The notes under the pieces are model-generated. The model saw only the letters and a program-made list of their open reading frames with translations, searched no databases and was not told where the DNA came from. From an uncultured bacterium (GTDB lineage Bacteria > Bacillota > Clostridia > Lachnospirales > Lachnospiraceae), in NCBI GenBank assembly GCA_947177425.1, contig CAMWUN010000028.1, positions 1 through 44,952 of the forward strand: DNA of 44,952 nucleotides, given 5' to 3'. The stretch's first letter is position 1, and every line of letters begins with the position of its first letter. A program made the translations under genes and the position numbers. This document shows positions 17,633 to 26,353 of this stretch, piece by piece.

Positions 17633-17776
17633 ATGGGTAAAAATTTAAAAGGTAGAGAATGCGGAAAGGGTATCTGCCAGAGGAAAGACGGAAAATATTC
17701 GGCACGTTATAGTGCTAAGGATGGCTGCCGTCAATCGCATAAAATTATATACTATAATGAAAAATTGGTGCGGTAA
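17633..17776 (+). pseudogene. N-terminal remnant of a tyrosine integrase (Tn916-like)
   Basis: ATG 17633, with GAAAGGAG upstream, opens a 47-codon frame reading MGKNLKGRECGKGICQRKDG, then KYSARYSAKDG. This is the typical start (AP2-like arm-binding domain) of integrases from Tn916-type and related Firmicutes elements. The core-binding and catalytic domains are missing. It shows that a tyrosine-recombinase element once sat at this end of the accessory region, next to ychF. Confidence 0.6.
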
Positions 17777-17836
17777 AAATTATAGTTTTTCGATAACCGC
17801 ATAAAATCAAGGATTTTAAGGAGGATATAGATAGAA

Positions 17837-18934
17837 ATGAAACTAGGAATCGTAGGATTGCCCAACGTAGGGAAAAGTACATTATTCAACTCATTGACAA
17901 AGGCAGGCGCAGAGTCTGCCAATTATCCTTTCTGCACCATTGACCCCAATGTGGGTGTGGTGGCAGTGCCAGACGAGCGTTTGAAGCTTTTGGGGGATAT
18001 GTATCATTCCAAAAAAGTAACTCCTGCGGTGATTGAATTTGTGGATATTGCAGGTCTTGTTAAAGGGGCTTCCAAGGGGGAAGGTCTGGGCAACCAGTTT
18101 CTGAGTAATATCAGGGAAGTCGATGCAGTGGTTCATGTGGTGCGCTGTTTTGAGGATGAGAATGTGGTACATGTGGATGGAACCATCAATCCTTTGAGGG
18201 ATATAGAGACAATTAATCTGGAGTTGATTTTTTCAGATATAGAGATTTTGGAGCGCAGGATTGCCAAGACAGGGAAAGCAGCAAGGATGGACAAGTCTCT
18301 GGCAAAAGAAGCGGCTCTTCTTGATGCATTAAAGGCACATCTGGAGGAGGGAAAGCTGGCACGGAATTATGTGACAGAGGACGAAGATGAACTGGCTTTG
18401 TTAAATTCTTATAATCTTCTCACCTATAAGCCTGTTATTTTTGCGGCCAATGTGGGGGAAGATGACCTTGCCAATGAGGGTGCGGACAACAAGGGTGTGG
18501 AACAGGTACGCAAATTTGCCGCCGAAAGCGGCAGTGAGGTGTTCTTGATCTGTGCCCAGATTGAGCAGGAGATTTCTGAACTGGATGAAGAGGAAAAGGC
18601 AATGTTCCTGGAAGATCTGGGACTGAAGGAGTCTGGTCTGGAGAAGCTTATTAAGGCCAGTTACCATATTCTGGGACTTCACAGCTTTTTAACTGCAGGG
18701 GAGGATGAAACCAGGGCATGGACGATTAAGCTGGGGACTAAGGCGCCCCAGGCAGCAGGAAAGATACATACAGACTTTGAGAGAGGATTTATCAAGGCGG
18801 AAGTCGTTAATTATAAGGACTTGCTGGAGCAGGGGTCTTTAGCAGCAGCCAGGGAAAAAGGTCTGGTGGGAATGGAAGGAAAGGACTATGTGGTGAAAGA
18901 CGGGGATGTGATTTTGTTCCGGTTTAATGTATAA
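17837..18934 (+). CDS. ychF: redox-regulated ATPase/GTPase YchF (Obg-like)
   Basis: The 365-residue protein has the P-loop [15 protein letters not shown] at residues 6-20, the switch [19 protein letters not shown] near 67-85, a helical insertion (about 130-200) and a C-terminal TGS domain ending [11 protein letters not shown]. YchF proteins prefer ATP and associate with ribosomes, with roles in stress and translation. The ATG follows AAGGAGG at a normal distance. This is the first housekeeping gene after the accessory region. Confidence 0.96.
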   Translation: MKLGIVGLPNVGKSTLFNSLTKAGAESANYPFCTIDPNVGVVAVPDERLKLLGDMYHSKKVTPAVIEFVDIAGLVKGASKGEGLGNQFLSNIREVDAVVHVVRCFEDENVVHVDGTINPLRDIETINLELIFSDIEILERRIAKTGKAARMDKSLAKEAALLDALKAHLEEGKLARNYVTEDEDELALLNSYNLLTYKPVIFAANVGEDDLANEGADNKGVEQVRKFAAESGSEVFLICAQIEQEISELDEEEKAMFLEDLGLKESGLEKLIKASYHILGLHSFLTAGEDETRAWTIKLGTKAPQAAGKIHTDFERGFIKAEVVNYKDLLEQGSLAAAREKGLVGMEGKDYVVKDGDVILFRFNV

Positions 18935-18957
18935 AACTGCAGGAGAATAAATAATAA

Positions 18958-19827
18958 ATGGAATTAATGGATATTGCATTTCCCAATCTGGGAATTTATC
19001 TTAAGAATGTACCGAAAAGCTTTTCGGTATTCGGCTTTGAAATTGCTCTTTACGGCGTAATCATAGGAATCGGCGTCCTGGCGGGGATACTGATGGCGGA
19101 AAAGGTGGCGAAAATGTCCGGACAGGACTCTGACATGTATTGGGATTTTGCCATTTATGCAGTCATCTTTTCAATTATCGGGGCGAGAATTTACTATGTG
19201 ATTTTTGCTTTTGACCAGTACAAAAACAATCTGCTGGGTATTTTCAATATCAGGCAGGGCGGTCTGGCAATTTACGGCGGTGTGATTGCGGCCTTTACCA
19301 CGTTGTTTATTTATGCAAAGGTGAAAAAGCAGAACGCCCTTTTGATGGCGGACACAGGAGTGGCGGGGCTGATTTTGGGACAGGCAATCGGAAGATGGGG
19401 GAATTTCACCAACAGGGAAGTGTTCGGGGAATATACAGACAATCTGCTTGCCATGCGGCTTCCGGCAGCGGCTGTGCGCAGCAGTGATATATCTGAATCC
19501 ATTGCGGAGCACATGACGGAAGGGATAAATTATATCCAGGTTCATCCCACCTTTTTATATGAAAGCCTCTGGAATCTTGGAATCCTGGCGCTTATTTTAT
19601 TGTACTGGAAACATAAGAAGTTTGAGGGTGAAATTGCACTGTTGTATCTGGGCGGATATGGATTTGGGCGGATATGGATTGAGGGAATACGAACGGACCA
19701 GCTCTTTATTCCGCATACGGCTATTCCGGTATCCCAGGCCCTGGCCGCTGTTCTGACAGTGGGGGCTGTTGTCTGTGATATTGCTGTCAGAAAGAGACTG
19801 AAAGATAAAAAAATGAAAGAAGAATAA
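18958..19827 (+). CDS. lgt: prolipoprotein diacylglyceryl transferase
   Basis: The 289-residue integral membrane protein has about seven helices. The Lgt signature G-R-x-G-N-F-x-N-x-E is present as GRWGNFTNREVFGE near residue 145, and IYGGVIAAF earlier is also typical. Lgt transfers diacylglycerol from phosphatidylglycerol to the lipobox cysteine of pre-lipoproteins, such as the binding protein at 27428. It starts 23 bases after ychF, probably on the same transcript, and is closed by a strong terminator at 19945. Confidence 0.95.
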   Translation: MELMDIAFPNLGIYLKNVPKSFSVFGFEIALYGVIIGIGVLAGILMAEKVAKMSGQDSDMYWDFAIYAVIFSIIGARIYYVIFAFDQYKNNLLGIFNIRQGGLAIYGGVIAAFTTLFIYAKVKKQNALLMADTGVAGLILGQAIGRWGNFTNREVFGEYTDNLLAMRLPAAAVRSSDISESIAEHMTEGINYIQVHPTFLYESLWNLGILALILLYWKHKKFEGEIALLYLGGYGFGRIWIEGIRTDQLFIPHTAIPVSQALAAVLTVGAVVCDIAVRKRLKDKKMKEE

Positions 19828-19944
19828 AATATTTTTTTTTAAATGAAAGTAAAATGAAGTGAGCCCAATATATAGTAACTGGAATTTGAATGATACACCA
19901 GATATGGTTCAAAAACGAAAAAGAACGAAAAAATAATTGTTTAT

Positions 19945-19978
19945 GCGCTTCGCAGAGGTCTGCGGGGCGCTTTTTTTT
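19945..19978 (+). terminator. rho-independent terminator after lgt
   Basis: GCGCTTCGCAGA (19945-19956), loop GG, TCTGCGGGGCGC (19959-19970), then eight T. It separates lgt from the dcw cluster. Confidence 0.9.
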
Positions 19979-19980
19979 GC

Positions 19981-20009
19981 TTGCGCTCATTTTTGATTTG
20001 AGGTAGAAT
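19981..20009 (+). promoter_or_regulatory. candidate sigma-A promoter of the dcw cluster
   Basis: TTGCGC (19981-19986) is 17 bases from TAGAAT (20004-20009). The start site would fall at about 20016, at the left edge of the AAGTGG box array, so MraZ bound there could block initiation. Confidence 0.5.
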
Positions 20010-20016
20010 GGACAGG

Positions 20017-20063
20017 AAGTGGTGAAAAGTGGGGGATAGTGTTACATAAGTGGTAGAAAGTGG
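20017..20063 (+). promoter_or_regulatory. MraZ-type operator: phased AAGTGG boxes
   Basis: AAGTGG occurs at 20017, 20027, 20048 and 20058, with a degenerate TAGTGT at 20037, giving spacings of 10, 10, 11 and 10 bases. Direct repeats containing GTGG or TGGG with about 10-bp phasing upstream of mraZ are the known binding sites of the MraZ regulator. The array lies about 75 bases before the mraZ start. Confidence 0.8.
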
Positions 20064-20138
20064 TGAATATTTCCCAAAACTTTTCGTGGCAGGCCATTTT
20101 TAAACAAAGGCAGGATTAGCTGGAACGGGTGAATGCAT

Positions 20139-20570
20139 ATGTTTATGGGTGAATACAACCATACAATAGATGCTAAGGGCAGACTGATCATTCCTTCCAA
20201 GTTCCGCGAGGCATTAGGCGATGAATTTGTGGTGACAAAAGGAATGGACGGCTGTCTGTTTGTGTTCGACAATTCTGAGTGGCAGGCCTTTGAAGAGAAA
20301 TTACGTTCATTACCAATGATAGATAAAGAAGCAAGACAATTTACACGCTACTTCTTAGCCGGCGCGGCCAGTCTGGAAGTGGACAAGCAGGGAAGAATCC
20401 TTCTTCCGGCAGTGCTGCGGGAATTTGCAGAAATTACAAAAGATGCAGTTCTGGTGGGAGTTGGGAACCGGGTGGAAATCTGGAGTAAAGACAGGTGGGA
20501 AGGAACCGTCACTTATCAGGATATGGAAGAGATATCCAGGCATATGATAGAGCTGGGAATTGGAATATAA
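20139..20570 (+). CDS. mraZ: transcriptional regulator MraZ
   Basis: The 143-residue protein carries two SpoVT/AbrB-like repeats, each with the D-x-K/Q-G-R motif: HTIDAKGRLIIPSKFR near the start and VDKQGRILLPAVLR near residue 83. MraZ forms ring oligomers and usually represses the dcw operon by binding direct repeats at its own promoter, which are present here. The start is placed at ATG 20139 (MFMGEYNHT), seven bases after GGGTG, rather than at ATG 20133. Confidence 0.95.
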   Translation: MFMGEYNHTIDAKGRLIIPSKFREALGDEFVVTKGMDGCLFVFDNSEWQAFEEKLRSLPMIDKEARQFTRYFLAGAASLEVDKQGRILLPAVLREFAEITKDAVLVGVGNRVEIWSKDRWEGTVTYQDMEEISRHMIELGIGI

Positions 20571-20586
20571 AGTTTAAGGAGCAGCA

Positions 20587-21522
20587 ATGGTATTTGGACA
20601 CACATCCGTATTGCTTGAAGAGACAATAGAAGGACTTCACATAAAGCCGGAAGGTATTTATGTAGACGGTACCCTGGGAGGAGGCGGCCATTCCGAAAGG
20701 GTGGCAGAGAAACTTATGGGGGCCGGAAGACTGGTAGGAATTGACCAGGATGAGGCTGCCATCCATGTTGCCAGGGAAAGACTTTCCGCTTTCGGGGACA
20801 GGGTCACGATTGTGAGAAGCAATTACCGTAATACAAAGGAGATTCTTTCCAGCCTTGGAATTACTAAAATAGACGGTATGCTTCTGGATCTGGGTGTATC
20901 CTCCTATCAGCTTGATACCTGTGAGAGAGGGTTTTCCTACCGGTTTGACGCACCTCTTGATATGAGGATGGATGCACGGCAGAGCCTGACCGCAAGGGAT
21001 ATCGTCAACAATTATGATGAGATGGAGTTGTACCGCATCATCAAAGAGTACGGAGAAGATAAATTTGCAAAAAACATAGCCAGGCATATAGTGATGGCCA
21101 GGCAGAAGGGGCCTTTGGAGACTACCGGGGAATTAAACGAAGTCATAAAGGCGGCCATACCTGCCAGAATGAGAGCGGAAGGGGGACACCCTTCCAAGCG
21201 TACGTTTCAGGCAATCCGCATTGAATGCAACAGGGAACTGGAGGTGCTGAAAGAGTCTTTGGAAGAACTGATTGAACTTTTAAAGCCGGAAGGAAGGTTG
21301 TGTATTATCACCTTCCACTCGCTGGAGGACAGAATTGTAAAGACCGCCTTTAAAGGGGCAGCCAGTCCATGTACCTGTCCGCCGGGATTTCCGGTGTGTG
21401 TGTGCGGAAAAGTCAGCAAAGGAAGAGTGATAACAGGAAGGCCGATTGTGCCTGGAGAAGAAGAACAAAAGGAAAATTCAAGGTCAAAAAGCGCAAAGCT
21501 GAGGATTTTTGAAAAGGCATAA
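20587..21522 (+). CDS. rsmH: 16S rRNA (cytosine-1402-N4)-methyltransferase
   Basis: The 311-residue protein has the class I SAM-binding motif [11 protein letters not shown] near residue 29, [10 protein letters not shown] near 101, [15 protein letters not shown] near 203 and [12 protein letters not shown] near 245, all diagnostic of RsmH (MraW). It N4-methylates C1402 in the ribosomal P site. ATG follows AAGGAG, and the gene is 16 bases after mraZ, in the conserved order. Confidence 0.97.
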   Translation: MVFGHTSVLLEETIEGLHIKPEGIYVDGTLGGGGHSERVAEKLMGAGRLVGIDQDEAAIHVARERLSAFGDRVTIVRSNYRNTKEILSSLGITKIDGMLLDLGVSSYQLDTCERGFSYRFDAPLDMRMDARQSLTARDIVNNYDEMELYRIIKEYGEDKFAKNIARHIVMARQKGPLETTGELNEVIKAAIPARMRAEGGHPSKRTFQAIRIECNRELEVLKESLEELIELLKPEGRLCIITFHSLEDRIVKTAFKGAASPCTCPPGFPVCVCGKVSKGRVITGRPIVPGEEEQKENSRSKSAKLRIFEKA

Positions 21523-21549
21523 AAATCTGGTTAAGGAGACAAGAAAGGA

Positions 21550-22026
21550 ATGGCAGTAAATACAGGACAAAGGAGAGAAACTGCATATAGAAATCAGGTT
21601 TATGTGCAGGGAAATACTGCCAGAAGATTACAGGTGGTGCCCAGACAGGAGCAGGAGCCTGTAAAAAAAGTCAGTGCCAGGACCCGCAGGAACAGGGAGC
21701 GGGCAAGGCACATGAATATTGCCACAGTGCTTTCCATGGCAGTTGCCATGGTGGTGGCAGGTTTCATACTGACATGGTACCTGACGCTCCAGTCGGATAT
21801 TACCAACAGTATTAAGCATATTTCGGCGCTGGAAAGCCAGCTCAATGAAATGAGACTTGACAATGATGAGAACTACAGCAGAATAACAAGCAATGTGGAT
21901 TTGGAAGAAGTAAAACGGGTAGCAATCCAGGAATTGGGCATGCAGTATGCGCAGGAAGGCCAGATAATAACCTTCAGCGGAGAAGGAAGTGATTATTTAC
22001 GGCAGACAGGCGACATTCCCGATTAA
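21550..22026 (+). CDS. ftsL: cell-division protein FtsL
   Basis: The 158-residue bitopic protein has a basic cytoplasmic N-terminus (KKVSARTRRNRERARH), one membrane helix at about 54-77 (LSMAVAMVVAGFILTWYL) and a short extracellular coiled coil. The sequence is poorly conserved, as expected for FtsL. The assignment rests on size, topology and position between rsmH and a class B PBP. It forms the division complex with DivIC and FtsQ/DivIB and activates FtsW-PBP. Confidence 0.85.
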   Translation: MAVNTGQRRETAYRNQVYVQGNTARRLQVVPRQEQEPVKKVSARTRRNRERARHMNIATVLSMAVAMVVAGFILTWYLTLQSDITNSIKHISALESQLNEMRLDNDENYSRITSNVDLEEVKRVAIQELGMQYAQEGQIITFSGEGSDYLRQTGDIPD

Positions 22027-22040
22027 AGCAGGTGTGAGGT

Positions 22041-24257
22041 TTGAAAAACAGAAAGAGACAAAGCAAGTTTACAATTAAAATGCAGAAGAAACTGATTGTA
22101 ATGTTCCTGATGATATTGCTGGTTTTCATGGGACTTACTTACCGGCTGTTTGCCATAACAAGGGATAATGGCGAGCAGTACAAAAAGCAGGTTCTTTCCC
22201 AGCAGAGATATGACAGTAAGACCCTTCCGTACAGGAGAGGGTCTATACTGGATGCCAACGGAAGTATTCTGGCCACCAGCGAGAAGGTCTACAATGTGAT
22301 TCTGGATGCAGTTGCCATTTCGGAAAAGGAAGAGTACCTGGAGCCGACTTTGGAGGCATTAAGGAGCCAGCTTGGAATTGATACGGGAGAGGTACGCTCC
22401 TACATAGCGGCGAACAAGGAAGTATCCCGCTATAAGGTTCTTGCAAAACGGCTGGAATACGAGCAGATAGAAGGTTTTCTGTCCATGCAGAATGAAGAGG
22501 ATTCTCTGATTAAGGGGATATGGTTTGAGGAGGAGTATAAGAGGACTTATCCGGGAAATACCCTTGCCTGTGATGTGATAGGGTTTACCACCAGCGACAA
22601 TGTAGGTTCTTACGGGCTGGAAGAGTATTATAATGATGTGCTCTCCGGAACCCCCGGCAGAGAGTACGGATATCTCAACAATGATTCAAATCTGGAGAGA
22701 ACTACCATCCCTGCCCAGGACGGCAACAGCATTGTTACCACCATTGATATCAATATCCAGAACATTGTTGAGAAATACCTGAAAAAGTTTGATGAGGAAT
22801 ATAAGGATAATGCCCACGAAGGGAATGGCGCACGTAATACAGGCTGTATTATTATGGATGTGAACAGTGGGGAAATCCTTGCAATGGCAAGTTATCCGGT
22901 ATTTAACTTAAACGACCCAAGGAATACAGATATGCTGCTGGGAATGCCTTTTATTGACGAGGAGGGAAAAGTTACCGGAGAATATATTAACGAGGAAAAT
23001 GTCAGCAGACTGAACGATGATTCCGACATGTTTTACAGGCACCTTAACGCCCTGTGGAGAAATTATTGTATCAATGACACCTATGAGCCGGGGTCTGTTT
23101 CCAAACCTTTTACGGTGGCGGCAGGCATTGAGAGCGGAAGCATCACGGGAAACGAGAAGTACAATTGTGAGGGAAAACTTCATGTAGGAACTCACGACAT
23201 CAAATGTCATAATATATATGGAGACGGCTATCTGTCTGTGGCAGAAGGGGTGGAACGCTCCTGTAATGTGAATATGATGTATGTGGCAATGGCTACAGGG
23301 ATTCCTACTTTTATTAAATTCCAGCATATTTTTAATCTGGGATTAAAGACTAACATAGACCTGGCAGGCGAAGCCAGGACGGCGTCCCTGGTTTATAATG
23401 AAAATTCAATGGGGCCTACAGATCTTGCCACCAACAGTTTCGGACAGGGATATAACGCTACCATGATTCAGATGATTACGGCATTCTGTTCCCTGATTAA
23501 CGGAGGATATTATTATGAGCCTCATATGGTCAGCAAAATTGTAAGTCCTTCAGGGGCCACTGTGCAGAACATAGAGCCAAGGGTGCTGAAGCAGACGATT
23601 TCCGAAACCACTTCCGCCAAAGTGAGGGAAATGTGCAATCTGGTAGTGGCAGGCGCAAATGGTACAGGTCATACGGCAAGGCCGGCCGGCTATATGATTG
23701 GCGGCAAGACGGGAACGGCGGAGACACTGCCGAGAGGTAACAGGGAATACGTAGTATCCTTTATGGGGTATGCGCCTGCGGACAATCCCCAGATTGCCAT
23801 CTATGTGGTGGTGGACAGGCCCAATGTGCCGGGATCTGTCATGGACGATGCCAAGTTTGCCACAAGGATTGTGAGAAGCATTTTAACGGAAGTCCTTCCC
23901 TACAAAGGGATTTTTATGACAGAAGAACTTTCCGACAAAGAGCGGGAAGAACTGGAAGCTTTACAGATTGAAATTATGACGCCCCCTGTAACAGAAGAGG
24001 GACAGGAAGCGGAAGAAGGAGAAGACGGGGAGAATCCTGAAGGAACCACAGAAGGCGCTGGGGAAGAGGGGACAGAAGAAGAGCCCAAGGAGCCGGTATG
24101 GAAGTCCTTCCCCAGAGATCCTGAAACCGGTTACGCAGTGGATCCGTCCACGGGTGCATTTGTAGATCCCGATACGGGAGCGACTCTGGGCGGAAGCTTC
24201 GAGGGAGGCATGAGCACGGAGCCGAGCCCGACGCCTTCGCCGGAAGCGCAGCAGTAA
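22041..24257 (+). CDS. ftsI: class B penicillin-binding protein, probable septal transpeptidase (FtsI/PbpB type)
   Basis: The 738-residue protein has a membrane helix at about 14-36, a PBP dimerisation domain (about 55-210) and a transpeptidase domain (about 255-620). The active-site motif is EPGSVSKPF (serine near 351), with SCN near 408 and GGKTGTAETLPRG near 555. A long low-complexity tail (about 645-738) is rich in Glu, Gly and Pro and contains DPETGYAV, DPSTGAFV and DPDTGATL repeats. It has no PASTA domain. TTG 22041 is the likely start. Its place before the second PBP matches B. subtilis pbpB then spoVD. It is the only uninterrupted class B PBP here. Confidence 0.9.
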   Translation: MKNRKRQSKFTIKMQKKLIVMFLMILLVFMGLTYRLFAITRDNGEQYKKQVLSQQRYDSKTLPYRRGSILDANGSILATSEKVYNVILDAVAISEKEEYLEPTLEALRSQLGIDTGEVRSYIAANKEVSRYKVLAKRLEYEQIEGFLSMQNEEDSLIKGIWFEEEYKRTYPGNTLACDVIGFTTSDNVGSYGLEEYYNDVLSGTPGREYGYLNNDSNLERTTIPAQDGNSIVTTIDINIQNIVEKYLKKFDEEYKDNAHEGNGARNTGCIIMDVNSGEILAMASYPVFNLNDPRNTDMLLGMPFIDEEGKVTGEYINEENVSRLNDDSDMFYRHLNALWRNYCINDTYEPGSVSKPFTVAAGIESGSITGNEKYNCEGKLHVGTHDIKCHNIYGDGYLSVAEGVERSCNVNMMYVAMATGIPTFIKFQHIFNLGLKTNIDLAGEARTASLVYNENSMGPTDLATNSFGQGYNATMIQMITAFCSLINGGYYYEPHMVSKIVSPSGATVQNIEPRVLKQTISETTSAKVREMCNLVVAGANGTGHTARPAGYMIGGKTGTAETLPRGNREYVVSFMGYAPADNPQIAIYVVVDRPNVPGSVMDDAKFATRIVRSILTEVLPYKGIFMTEELSDKEREELEALQIEIMTPPVTEEGQEAEEGEDGENPEGTTEGAGEEGTEEEPKEPVWKSFPRDPETGYAVDPSTGAFVDPDTGATLGGSFEGGMSTEPSPTPSPEAQQ

Positions 24258-24274
24258 ATGGATTTTAAGTGAAT

Positions 24275-24328
24275 AACCTCATGGAAAGGGTAATAAATTA
24301 TAATAATACCTTTTCTATGAGGTTTTTT
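24275..24328 (+). terminator. hairpin terminator that contains the spoVD ribosome-binding site
   Basis: An 18-bp stem (24275-24292 with 24307-24324, two G-T pairs) around a 14-base AT loop is followed by T up to 24328. The right arm contains TGAGGT, the only plausible Shine-Dalgarno for ATG 24329. It therefore looks like both a terminator after the first PBP gene and a structure that would hide the ribosome-binding site of the second. Confidence 0.8.
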
Positions 24329-25435
24329 ATGATTAAAAATAAAACCAGCAACAGAAAAAAAGTCGTCACCGTATTTTTCGCGTGTCTTGTGCTGTTTTTG
24401 ATTTTAATAGGAAGACTGGTATATCTGATGGTGGTCCAGTCCGACCATTATTCGCAAAAAGCGCAGGAACTCCATGAGAGAGAACGGAGTATTAAGGCGG
24501 CCCGGGGGAGGATACTGGATGCAAACGGGACGGTGATTGCAGACAACAAAACGGTCTGTACCATTTCTGTGATACATAACCAGATTAAGGAACCTGATAA
24601 AATTGTGGAGGTCTTAAGCAAAGAACTGGATCTTTCCGAGGATTATGTGAGAAAAAGGGTGGAAAAGTATTCTGCTATCGAGAGAATCAAAAGCAATGTG
24701 GATAAGGAAAAAGGGGATGCTATAAGGGCCTACAATCTGGAAGGTGTAAAGGTGGACGAAGACTACAAGCGGTATTACCCTTACGACAGTCTTGCCTCCA
24801 AGGTGCTGGGATTTACCGGAGGGGATAACCAGGGGATAATAGGGCTTGAAGTAAAATATGAAGAGTACTTAAAGGGACAGGAGGGAACCATTCTTACCAT
24901 CACTGATGCCAGGGGGGTTGAGATTGACGCGGCGGGGGAGCAGAGAATCGATCCTGTACCGGGCAACGACCTTTATATCAGCCTGGATATGAACATCCAG
25001 AGTTATGCCACCCAGCTTGCAAAGCAGGTGATGGAGACAAAGCAGGCGGAGCGTGTGTCCATTCTGGTGATGAATCCGCAGAACGGCGAAATCATGGCCA
25101 TGGCGGATGTGCCGGAATTTGACCTGAATAATCCTTATGATTTGCCGGAAGGCACAGATACGGAAGGGCTTACAGAAGAAAAAAAGCAGGAAATGTTAAA
25201 CCAGATGTGGCGCAACGGCTGTATTAATGATACCTATGAGCCGGGGTCTACCTTTAAGATTATTACAGCCGCAGCGGGACTGGAGGGCGGTGTGGTAACG
25301 ACCCAGGACCAGTTTAGCTGCCCCGGCTATATTATGGTGGAAGACCGTAGGATACGGTGCCATAAAACCACAGGCCATGGGGCGGAAAATTTTATTCAGG
25401 CCACCATGAACAGTTGTAACCCGGTGTTTATGTAA
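24329..25435 (+). pseudogene. spoVD: SpoVD-like class B PBP, N-terminal part (split by the inserted element)
   Basis: From ATG 24329 (or ATG 24317) the frame encodes a membrane helix (VVTVFFACLVLFLILIGRLV), a PBP dimerisation domain with RGRILDANGTVIADN, and the first half of the transpeptidase domain with EPGSTFKI. It is cut at NSCNPVF, in the second active-site motif, where the element contributes ATG then stop. A longer frame from 24269 would run through the terminator and is not credible. The rest of the gene is at 30550-31194. Rejoining at the 17-bp repeat restores the frame and gives about 577-581 aa. Position after ftsI suggests SpoVD, the sporulation-specific transpeptidase for spore cortex. 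Confidence 0.88.
25415..25431 (+). repeat. left attachment site repeat (attL core)
   Basis: TGTAACCCGGTGTTTAT, identical to 30550-30566. A further GAACA match lies two mismatched bases upstream of both copies. It encodes C-N-P-V-F of the SxN motif of the interrupted PBP. Confidence 0.85.
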
Positions 25436-25495
25436 ATCATGTAAGACACTGTCATGCCAGCTTGGCGTGTGTTTGGAAAAAGCGTTTATAAAGAG

Positions 25496-25538
25496 CATAA
25501 AAAGACGGCATAACCCTTGAAAAAAGGACTGTGCCGCC
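25496..25538 (-). terminator. terminator of the ABC importer operon
   Basis: On the reverse strand GGCGGCACAGTCCTT pairs with AAGGGTTATGCCGTC and is followed by TTTTT. It lies 20 bases beyond the stop codon of the ATPase gene and prevents reading into the split PBP gene. Confidence 0.8.
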
Positions 25539-25558
25539 TGCTTGATTCTGTGCGTATG

Positions 25559-26353
25559 CTATCCTAAAATTGCCTTATCATCGGCAAACGCTTCCCCGCT
25601 TGCCTCCTCAAACTTGCGCATCAGGTCGGATACGGTAAGCTTTTTCTTTTCTTCCCCTTTGATATCCAGAATGATTTTTCCATCCATCAGCATAATGAGA
25701 CGGTTCCCGTGTGTGATGGCATCTTTCATATTGTGGGTAATCATCAGGGTCGTTAAATGATCTTTATTGACAATATATTCTGTAGTTTCCAGAACCTTTG
25801 CCGCAGTCTTGGGATCCAGGGCGGCAGTATGTTCATCTAAAAGGAGCAGCTTCGGCTTCTGCAGGGACGCCATCAGCAGGGTTAACGCCTGCCTCTGCCC
25901 GCCGGAGAGAAGGCCCACCTTTGTGGTCAGACGGTTTTCCAGTCCTAATCCCAGTATCTTTAACAGTTCTTTATATTCTTCCCGTTCCTTCTTGTTGATG
26001 CCTGTACGCAGGGTACGGCGGTGTCCCCGGCGCTTTGCAAGGGCAAGGTTTTCTTCAATACCCATGGTGGCGGCCGTGCCGGTCATGGGATCCTGAAATA
26101 CCCGGCCAAGGAATCTGGCTCTTTTGTGTTCTGGAAGCCTGGTGACATCTACCTTATCAATGAGAATCTGCCCCTGATCCACGGGCCATACACCGGCGAT
26201 AGCATTCATCATAGTTGATTTGCCTGCACCGTTGCCGCCGATGACAGTGACGAAATCCCCGTCCTCTAAAGTCAGGGAAAAATTGTCCAGAGCAAGCTTT
26301 TCATTAATGGTGCCGGGATTAAACACTTTCGTAACATTTTTGATTTCAAGCAT
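25559..26353 (-). CDS. ABC importer ATP-binding protein (TrpXYZ-like)
   Basis: The 264-residue ATPase has Walker A GGNGAGKSTMMN near residue 40, a Q-loop (RVFQDP), signature LSGGQRQALT near 147, Walker B LLLLDEHTAALDP near 167 and a switch histidine in MITHN. The sequence groups with the ATPases of importers that use PF04392-type binding proteins, including tryptophan importers. It overlaps the permease gene by eight bases and has a strong AAGGAGG site. It is the last gene of a reverse-strand operon carried by the element. Confidence 0.9.
   Translation of the reverse strand: MLEIKNVTKVFNPGTINEKLALDNFSLTLEDGDFVTVIGGNGAGKSTMMNAIAGVWPVDQGQILIDKVDVTRLPEHKRARFLGRVFQDPMTGTAATMGIEENLALAKRRGHRRTLRTGINKKEREEYKELLKILGLGLENRLTTKVGLLSGGQRQALTLLMASLQKPKLLLLDEHTAALDPKTAAKVLETTEYIVNKDHLTTLMITHNMKDAITHGNRLIMLMDGKIILDIKGEEKKKLTVSDLMRKFEEASGEAFADDKAILG

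Noticed and set aside
24269-24328. Start of the second PBP at GTG 24269
   Set aside because: The added 20 residues would be encoded by the terminator hairpin. ATG 24329 or 24317 gives the normal class B PBP N-terminus.
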